Shown piece after piece: positions 59,506-64,000 of a DNA stretch of 64,000 nucleotides. The notes beneath the pieces are model-generated. The model did no database searches. It worked only from the letters and a program-made list of their open reading frames with translations, and was not told the DNA's origin. Both the position numbers and the translations under genes were made by a program. The stretch comes from JANMAT01 sp031359995 (GTDB taxonomy: Bacteria; Actinomycetota; Acidimicrobiia; Acidimicrobiales; Ilumatobacteraceae). The DNA lies in assembly GCA_031359995.1 (NCBI GenBank), contig JANMAT010000081.1, forward strand, positions 12,425 through 76,424, read 5' to 3'. Numbering within the stretch: the stretch's first letter is position 1; each line of letters begins with the position of its first letter.

Positions 59506-60975
59506 TCAGCGGGCCTTGGCGTCGGCCAGCACCTTGTCGACCAGCTGACGACCACGGGCCTGGTTCTCGGCCGAGTAGAACATCTGCTGGGCGAAGCGGT
59601 TCGTCTTGGTGGACGCCAGGTAGTTGCGCTCGTACAGCTCGTTGCGGCTGCCGAACGCGGAGCCCACGAAGTCCCACGCCGTGCGGTAGACGGCCGAGCG
59701 CTCCTCGGGGCCCACGCCGTTGGCGCCGGCCAGGAACTCCTCGAGCAGCGGGCGCAGGCGCGGGTCGTCGAGCTGGCCGCGGCTGGCCGTGGCCAGCAGG
59801 TTGTGGCTGCCGATCGTCTTGATGATGTCGTTGATGCGCGTCATCCAGATGGGCATGATCGCCCGGATCGACGTGAGGGCACGGGCCGACGGGAACACGC
59901 CGCCGTCGGGGTACGTCTTGCACTCCTCCACCGCGGCCACGAGCGAGTTCCGCGTGAGCTCGATGTAGCCGAGGATCTCGGCGAGCATGTCCACGGTGCC
60001 GGGCTGCTGGTCGTTCACGATCTCCGCCATGCGCAGGCACAGGCCGTAAGCGAACTCCAGCTTCGTCATGGCGCGAATGGTGGTCTGCTGCATGATGTTC
60101 GGCCACCACGAGCTCGGCATCATGACGGTGTTGTAGACACCGACCTGGCCGTCGATCCAGACGTTCTCCTTCGGCACCTCGACGTCGTCGAAGATGCAGT
60201 AGGCGTCCTGCTCGTCGAAGCGCGACGAGAACGGTGCATCGAAGCCGGAGGCGGTGGGGCGCGCTCCCGAGTCACGGCAGATGAACACCAGCCCGGGCGT
60301 GTCCATGCGCACGGTGAACGACAGGGCGTACTCGCTCGGCGCCCCAGGGGGCAGCGGGTGCCCGGGGTACACGGTCTGCTCGTCGGCGAATGGGGCGAGC
60401 GTGGCCAGCAGGCGGGCGCCGCGCACGATGATCGAGTCCTTCGTCTCGCCGACCTTGTGCAGCGGCACCTTGTTGGTCTGGAAGTCGTTGTCCTTCACCT
60501 TGTCGGTGACGGGGTGCACGATCGTGTGGGTGAGCGACAGGTCGTGGCGGCGCAGGCGCTTCTGGAACTCGACGATGTTGGCGCAGCCCTGCTCGTTCTC
60601 CTGGTCGGCTCCGCGCCAGTCGCTCGGGTTCCCGGCGAAGCCGGCGAACGTCACGTTCATGTAGTCGGGCAGGCGGCCCATGACGCCCATGCTGAGCTCG
60701 GACATGCGGGTGAGGCCCACCGCACGCCTGTTCAGGTCGTCCTTCGACCGCGGGATCATGTGGCTGATGTTGATCTGCTCGCCCGTCTCGGGGTCGGGGA
60801 TCAGCAGCTCGTCAGGGTGCTCGAACTGCAGGTCGTACCACGAGGCCATGGCGTGGGCCGCCTGGGTGAACTCGGGGTGGTCGACCACGTTGTCGACCTT
60901 CTCGCCGCCGAGCCAGATCTCCCGGCTCGTGGCCCGCAGGCCCTTCAGGTACTCCTCACCGGTCCGTGCACCCAC
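59506..60975 (-). CDS. 4-hydroxyphenylacetate 3-hydroxylase-type flavin monooxygenase (HpaB family)
   Basis: 489 residues. RTGEEYLKGL at the N-terminus, MNVTFAGFAGNPSDWR, LTHTIVHP, GARLLATLAPFADEQTVYPGHPLPP, FDEQDAYCIFDDVEVPKENVWIDG and the acyl-CoA-dehydrogenase-like helical C-terminus match FADH2-using HpaB enzymes. They hydroxylate phenols next to an existing OH and need a separate flavin reductase, not present here. GTG 60975 follows GGGAGG by 6 nt, whereas the frame is open to 61023. Substrate unknown, though phenolic compounds are likely. Confidence 0.88.
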   Translation of the reverse strand: MGARTGEEYLKGLRATSREIWLGGEKVDNVVDHPEFTQAAHAMASWYDLQFEHPDELLIPDPETGEQINISHMIPRSKDDLNRRAVGLTRMSELSMGVMGRLPDYMNVTFAGFAGNPSDWRGADQENEQGCANIVEFQKRLRRHDLSLTHTIVHPVTDKVKDNDFQTNKVPLHKVGETKDSIIVRGARLLATLAPFADEQTVYPGHPLPPGAPSEYALSFTVRMDTPGLVFICRDSGARPTASGFDAPFSSRFDEQDAYCIFDDVEVPKENVWIDGQVGVYNTVMMPSSWWPNIMQQTTIRAMTKLEFAYGLCLRMAEIVNDQQPGTVDMLAEILGYIELTRNSLVAAVEECKTYPDGGVFPSARALTSIRAIMPIWMTRINDIIKTIGSHNLLATASRGQLDDPRLRPLLEEFLAGANGVGPEERSAVYRTAWDFVGSAFGSRNELYERNYLASTKTNRFAQQMFYSAENQARGRQLVDKVLADAKAR

Positions 60976-61089
60976 GGCGGCCTCCCTTGTCGGTCGTGCG
61001 TCCCCCGACGCCAGAGCGGGCAAGCACCCGCTTGGTCACCATCGTATCGTTCGACATCACACGTTTGGAAGCCCAGGGGGCAAACGTCC

Positions 61090-61455
61090 TCAGACGCCGA
61101 ACGTGAGCTCCACCATGGGCGCCTCGGCCACCAGGCGCTCGACCGGCGCCTGGCCCCGGTACCACTCGGCGGCGGCATGGGTGAGCACGAGCCGGCGGGT
61201 CGGCTCGTCGGTGACCTCCCGGGCGGTGCCGGCCACCTCCGCGGCGACGCCCTGCTTCAGGTGGACCGTGAGGGCCGGGTGCGCCCGCAGGTTGGCCAAC
61301 CACGAACGGGGGCCCGGCGTGCCGGTGATGAAGAACCGGCCGTCGATGTGGAGCATCCAGATCTCCAGCCGGCGGGGCGCCCCCGACCGGGCCCCGGTGG
61401 TGGTGATGTCGACGGTGAGGTCGTGCTCCAGCGCCGTGCGCGCGCGATCGTCCAT
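61090..61455 (-). CDS. Ddn-like deazaflavin (F420)-dependent reductase
   Basis: 121 residues. DITTTGARSGAPRRLEIWMLHIDGRFFITGTPGPRSWLANLRAHPALTVHLKQG is the split-barrel core of the Ddn/DUF385 family, which uses reduced F420 to reduce quinones and activates nitro-compounds. Start ATG 61455 lies 6 nt after TACCGT. It sits 114 bp downstream of the HpaB-type gene on the same strand. Physiological substrate unknown. Confidence 0.8.
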   Translation of the reverse strand: MDDRARTALEHDLTVDITTTGARSGAPRRLEIWMLHIDGRFFITGTPGPRSWLANLRAHPALTVHLKQGVAAEVAGTAREVTDEPTRRLVLTHAAAEWYRGQAPVERLVAEAPMVELTFGV

Positions 61456-61461
61456 GCCCGG

Positions 61462-61467
61462 ACGGTA
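61462..61467 (-). promoter_or_regulatory. -10 element TACCGT of the Ddn-like gene
   Basis: TACCGT ends 6 nt before ATG 61455. Confidence 0.55.
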
Positions 61468-61495
61468 GCGCCGGCCGGGCACGACACCGCTCGGT

Positions 61496-62764
61496 TCAGC
61501 GGGCGACGGCGACCGGGACCGCCGCGGCGCCCGGCACCCGGTCGACCATGGACGGCATGGCCCGGGCGGCGTAGACCGCGGCCACCAGGCAGGCCACGCC
61601 CCCCAGGGCGATGCTGGCCCGGGGCCCGAAGGCGTCGGCCACCGCCCCTACCAGTGGGCCGCCGATGGGCGTGCTGCCCAGGAACACCATGGCCTGGATG
61701 GCCAGCACCCGACCCCGGAACTCGGGCCCCGCCTCGACCTGCACGATCGAGGTGGAGGCGGTCATGAACATCACCGACGAGAAGCCGAGGGCGATGGCGG
61801 CCGGGAAGCCGAGGGCCAGGGTGGGCGCCACCGCCAGCCCGATCATGAAGACCCCGAACAGCGCGGACGCCACCACGAGCTGGCGCCCGGTGACGCGCTG
61901 GCGCCGGGCCGTGAAGAGCGCGCCGCCCAGGGAGCCGATGCTGAGCACCGAGAACAGGATGGTGAAGGTGCCGTCGCTGCCGTGGAGCGACTTCTTCACC
62001 AACAGCGGCAGGGTCACCGAGAAGTTGAACGCCAGCGTGCCGATGATGGTCATCATCACGAGGGGTACGAACAGCTCGCGCTTGGAGCGGATGTAGCGCA
62101 GCCCTTCGCGCACGTCGCCCTTCCCGCGGGCCCGACGGGGCGCCTTGTGGATCTCGGCCGGGTTCATGCGCCACAGGCCGTAGATGACGGCCAGGTAGCT
62201 GATGGCGTCGAGCGTGAAGCACCAGCCGTAGCCCACGCTGATGACGAGGGCGCCGGCGGCGGCGGGGCCGACCACGCGTGATCCGGTCATGATCGCTGAG
62301 TTGAGGCTCACCGCGTTGTTCACCTGGTCGGGCGGCACCATCTCGACCACGAAGGCACGCCGACTCGGGTTGTCGAAGGCGGTGATGAACCCCTGCACGG
62401 CGGCCAGGCCGTAGATGACGGGCACCGATGTTGCGTGGGTGAACACGACGATGCCGAGGGCGAACGACTGGAACATGGCCAACGTCTGGGTGGCCAGCAG
62501 CATCTGGCGCTTGTCGTAGCGGTCGGCGATGGCGCCGCCGTAGGCGCCCAGCAGCAGCACCGGCCCGAACTGGAAGGCGGTGAGGCTGCCGACGGCCACG
62601 CCCGAGTTGTCGGTGAGCTTGAGCACCAGCAGCGTCTGGGCGATCAGCGTGAGCCAGGAGCCGCTCTGGGAGATGAGCTGGCCGACGAAGAAGAGCCGGA
62701 AGTTGCGGGTCTTCAGCGACGAGAACGTCTCGCGGCGCAGGGTCCGGAGGCGACGCACCATCAC
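61496..62764 (-). CDS. MFS exporter (EntS/DHA3-like)
   Basis: 422 residues, about 12 membrane helices. NFRLFFVGQLISQSGSWLTLIAQTLLVLKLTDNSGVAVG opens the protein, GGAIADRYDKRQMLLATQ is motif A, and AFDNPSRRAFVVEMVPPDQVNNAVSLNSAIMTGSRVVGPAAAG is typical of DHA3 exporters such as EntS. It probably exports a drug or a natural product. Its start overlaps the MarR stop by 4 bp (ATGA); ATG 62761 is a possible alternative start. MarR probably controls it. Confidence 0.9.
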   Translation of the reverse strand: MMVRRLRTLRRETFSSLKTRNFRLFFVGQLISQSGSWLTLIAQTLLVLKLTDNSGVAVGSLTAFQFGPVLLLGAYGGAIADRYDKRQMLLATQTLAMFQSFALGIVVFTHATSVPVIYGLAAVQGFITAFDNPSRRAFVVEMVPPDQVNNAVSLNSAIMTGSRVVGPAAAGALVISVGYGWCFTLDAISYLAVIYGLWRMNPAEIHKAPRRARGKGDVREGLRYIRSKRELFVPLVMMTIIGTLAFNFSVTLPLLVKKSLHGSDGTFTILFSVLSIGSLGGALFTARRQRVTGRQLVVASALFGVFMIGLAVAPTLALGFPAAIALGFSSVMFMTASTSIVQVEAGPEFRGRVLAIQAMVFLGSTPIGGPLVGAVADAFGPRASIALGGVACLVAAVYAARAMPSMVDRVPGAAAVPVAVAR

Positions 62765-63219
62765 CGCACCTCCGCAGGGGCGGCCACGCCGGCCAGCGCT
62801 TCGAGCACGGGCAGGGCCGCGGCCAGCCGGTCGACGTCGGCCGGCGACAGCGCGACGAGGCGGGTGGCCAGCCAGGCGTCCTTGCGGGCCCGGATCTCGG
62901 CCAGCGTGGCCCGGCCGTGGTCGGTGAGTTCGACGTGGGTGACCCGGCGGTCGGCCGCATCGGTGGTGCGGGCCACCAGCCCGGCCGTCACGAGCTTGTC
63001 GACGACCTTGGTGGTGGTGGGCGGCGACACCTGCTCCATCTCGGCCAGGGCACCGAGGGTGAGCGGGCCGTGGCGGCCGATGGTGGCGAGGGCGGCGGTG
63101 AGCGTGGGCGAGAGCCCGCTGTCGCTCTGCTGGCGCAGCAGGCGGGCCAACCGGGTGGCGGTGAGGCGCAGGCGGGCGGCCACGTCGACGCGATCGAGCG
63201 GAGTGTCGGTGGCGGTCAT
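62761..63219 (-). CDS. MarR-family regulator of the MFS exporter
   Basis: 152 residues. Helical start LRLTATRLARLLRQQSDSGLSPTLTAALATIGRHGPLTLGALAEMEQVSPPTTTKVVDKLVTAGLVARTTDAADRRVTHVELTDHG with the winged helix and the conserved DxRxxxxxLT wing motif. ATG 63219 is 8 nt after TAAAGT. The promoter region is unusually AT-rich for this window and holds a GCTAATTAGC palindrome, a likely self-operator. Confidence 0.88.
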   Translation of the reverse strand: MTATDTPLDRVDVAARLRLTATRLARLLRQQSDSGLSPTLTAALATIGRHGPLTLGALAEMEQVSPPTTTKVVDKLVTAGLVARTTDAADRRVTHVELTDHGRATLAEIRARKDAWLATRLVALSPADVDRLAAALPVLEALAGVAAPAEVR

Positions 63220-63227
63220 CGCCAACT

Positions 63228-63233
63228 ACTTTA
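63228..63233 (-). promoter_or_regulatory. -10 element TAAAGT of the MarR-MFS unit
   Basis: TAAAGT ends 8 nt before ATG 63219. Confidence 0.55.
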
Positions 63234-63237
63234 CCTA

Positions 63238-63247
63238 GCTAATTAGC
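63238..63247. promoter_or_regulatory. putative MarR operator GCTAATTAGC
   Basis: Perfect 10-bp palindrome, AT-rich, just upstream of the -10 element; a position where a bound repressor would block polymerase. Confidence 0.5.
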
Positions 63248-63434
63248 CTGGCAAACCTTCTGTGACCGTCGTCGCCCCGTCACGCGTCGGCGCCGACCCG
63301 CTCGGCGCCGTGACGCGGCGGCGGCCAGACTGGGCCACCCATGCCCTCGACCCCGTCAACGCCCGTGTCCAGGCGCGATTTCGTCGCCGAACCGCGCGCG
63401 AACGGGCACAGGTCCGTCGGATGGTCGCAGAACG

Positions 63435-64000
63435 ATGCCGACCGTGGGGATCGCTTTGGACCGTGCGCGCGCTGAGGCTGCCGCGTCCCTCGTGAACGGG
63501 GGCGAGCCGGCCAGTTCGCTCGCCCGCCTGCCGGTGGGCGCCGCGGTGGAGCCCCGGCGCCGCTGGGGTCTGCGGGCCCGCTCGGCGGTGGCCGCCGGTG
63601 CCGCCGCCCTGGTGGGCGCGGTCACCCTGTCGGCCGTGGCCTACCTGTACGTGCGCTCGTACCTGATCAGCCAGCGCGACGGCGTCACCCTGCGCCAGAC
63701 CTTCGCCAACGCCCGCGTGGTGCGCGACCAGCTCCTCGAGGCCCAGCCCAACGTGAACTCCCTGCTCGGCGGGCTGCGCTCCGAGCCGGGCGGATCGGTG
63801 ATCCTGCGCTACAAGGGCCAGTGGTACGGGCCGGGCGTGGGCATCAGCGCCGACGTGCTGCCCCGCACGGTCACCACCGCCGTCGCCGAGAGCCGCACGG
63901 GCCGCCAGCGCATCGAGGCCGGCGGGAAGTCGTACCAGGTCGTCACCGTCGCCCTGCCCGAGGCGGGGGCCTCGTACCTGGAGCTGTTCCCGCTGGCGAC
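63435..64000 (+). CDS. sensor histidine kinase, N-terminal part (runs off the window)
   Basis: 188 codons before the window ends. An Arg-rich start (EPRRRWGLRARSAVAAG) leads to a membrane segment (AAALVGAVTLSAVAYLYVRSYL) and an extracytoplasmic sensor domain (TLRQTFANARVVRDQLLE, GGSVILRYKGQWYGPGVGISADVLPRTV, SYQVVTVALPEAGASYLELFPL) typical of actinobacterial two-component kinases. HAMP and kinase domains would follow beyond 64000. ATG 63435 is the likely start; the 200 bp before it hold no other convincing gene. Confidence 0.7.
   Translation, partial: MPTVGIALDRARAEAAASLVNGGEPASSLARLPVGAAVEPRRRWGLRARSAVAAGAAALVGAVTLSAVAYLYVRSYLISQRDGVTLRQTFANARVVRDQLLEAQPNVNSLLGGLRSEPGGSVILRYKGQWYGPGVGISADVLPRTVTTAVAESRTGRQRIEAGGKSYQVVTVALPEAGASYLELFPLA

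Noticed and set aside
63262..63495. A 77-codon frame before the histidine kinase
   Set aside because: Arg-rich without motif, no promoter or ribosome site, and overlaps the more convincing kinase start.

Overview
The window is a very GC-rich, gene-dense (about 95% coding) piece of an actinobacterial chromosome. Family content points to the class Acidimicrobiia (Iamia, Ilumatobacter or Microtrichales type): F420-linked enzymes (LLM oxidoreductase, Ddn-like reductase, the DUF2342 metalloprotease next to tilS), an actinobacterial DapD, a SigR/RsrA pair, GSI beside GSII with an atypical GlnR-like regulator, DisA, LPxTG proteins, and several secreted enzymes carrying the 'RLLDTR' repeat. No rRNA, tRNA, CRISPR array, insertion sequence or phage gene was seen, so this looks like core chromosome. 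Placement is inferred from family content only.

Layout. 1-10.8 kb: partial XRE regulator, an RsiG-like c-di-GMP sensor, a MoaD-like protein, a histidine phosphatase, a signal peptidase-like protein with altered catalytic residues, an LLM oxidoreductase, RibD-C reductase plus Mrp, a SufR-like regulator with an A-type Fe-S carrier, a thioredoxin-like lipoprotein, a compact fused molybdenum hydroxylase, RidA, a small membrane protein and a PLP decarboxylase. 10.9-23.5 kb: LPSTG protein, DapD, 8-oxoguanine deaminase-like amidohydrolase, secreted arylsulfotransferase with three RLLDTR repeats, the nitrogen cluster (GlnR-like regulator, GSI, GSII) and a secreted PQQ-type sugar dehydrogenase with three more repeats. 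23.5-33 kb: the fxsA-nudix-EAL-hemC run, disA, an ECF sigma/anti-sigma-like pair with a lipoprotein, and radA. 33-43 kb: LppM-like lipoprotein, Thr/Pro-rich membrane protein, a 1712-residue LPRTG repeat protein, and clpC. 43-52 kb: polyprenyl synthase, hydrolases, FAD oxidoreductase, epimerase, a secreted M23 peptidase with repeats, an aldo/keto reductase and an MFS pump. 52-64 kb: a phosphatase-like protein lacking its Cys, tilS, DUF2342 protease, a 48-residue membrane protein, rsrA/sigR, MarR with a divergent hydrolase, a shortened TetR with an SDR, an HpaB-type monooxygenase, a Ddn-like reductase, MarR with an MFS pump, and the start of a histidine kinase.

Shared logic. At least 26 genes have a TAnnnT hexamer ending 6-9 nt before the start codon and usually no Shine-Dalgarno, the signature of leaderless transcripts; this also fixes many starts. 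Both glutamine synthetase genes have GTGAAC/GTTTCAC-type motifs upstream, fitting control by a GlnR-like protein. Both cyclic dinucleotides are represented: c-di-AMP synthesis (DisA), c-di-GMP turnover (GGDEF-EAL protein with a degenerate GGDEF) and c-di-GMP sensing (RsiG-like).

Most notable points: the RsiG-like protein with both motif copies, the shared repeat module on three unrelated secreted enzymes, a 26-bp palindromic core found both between genes and in frame inside a gene, two enzyme families with replaced catalytic residues, and a strongly compacted xanthine-dehydrogenase-like fusion.
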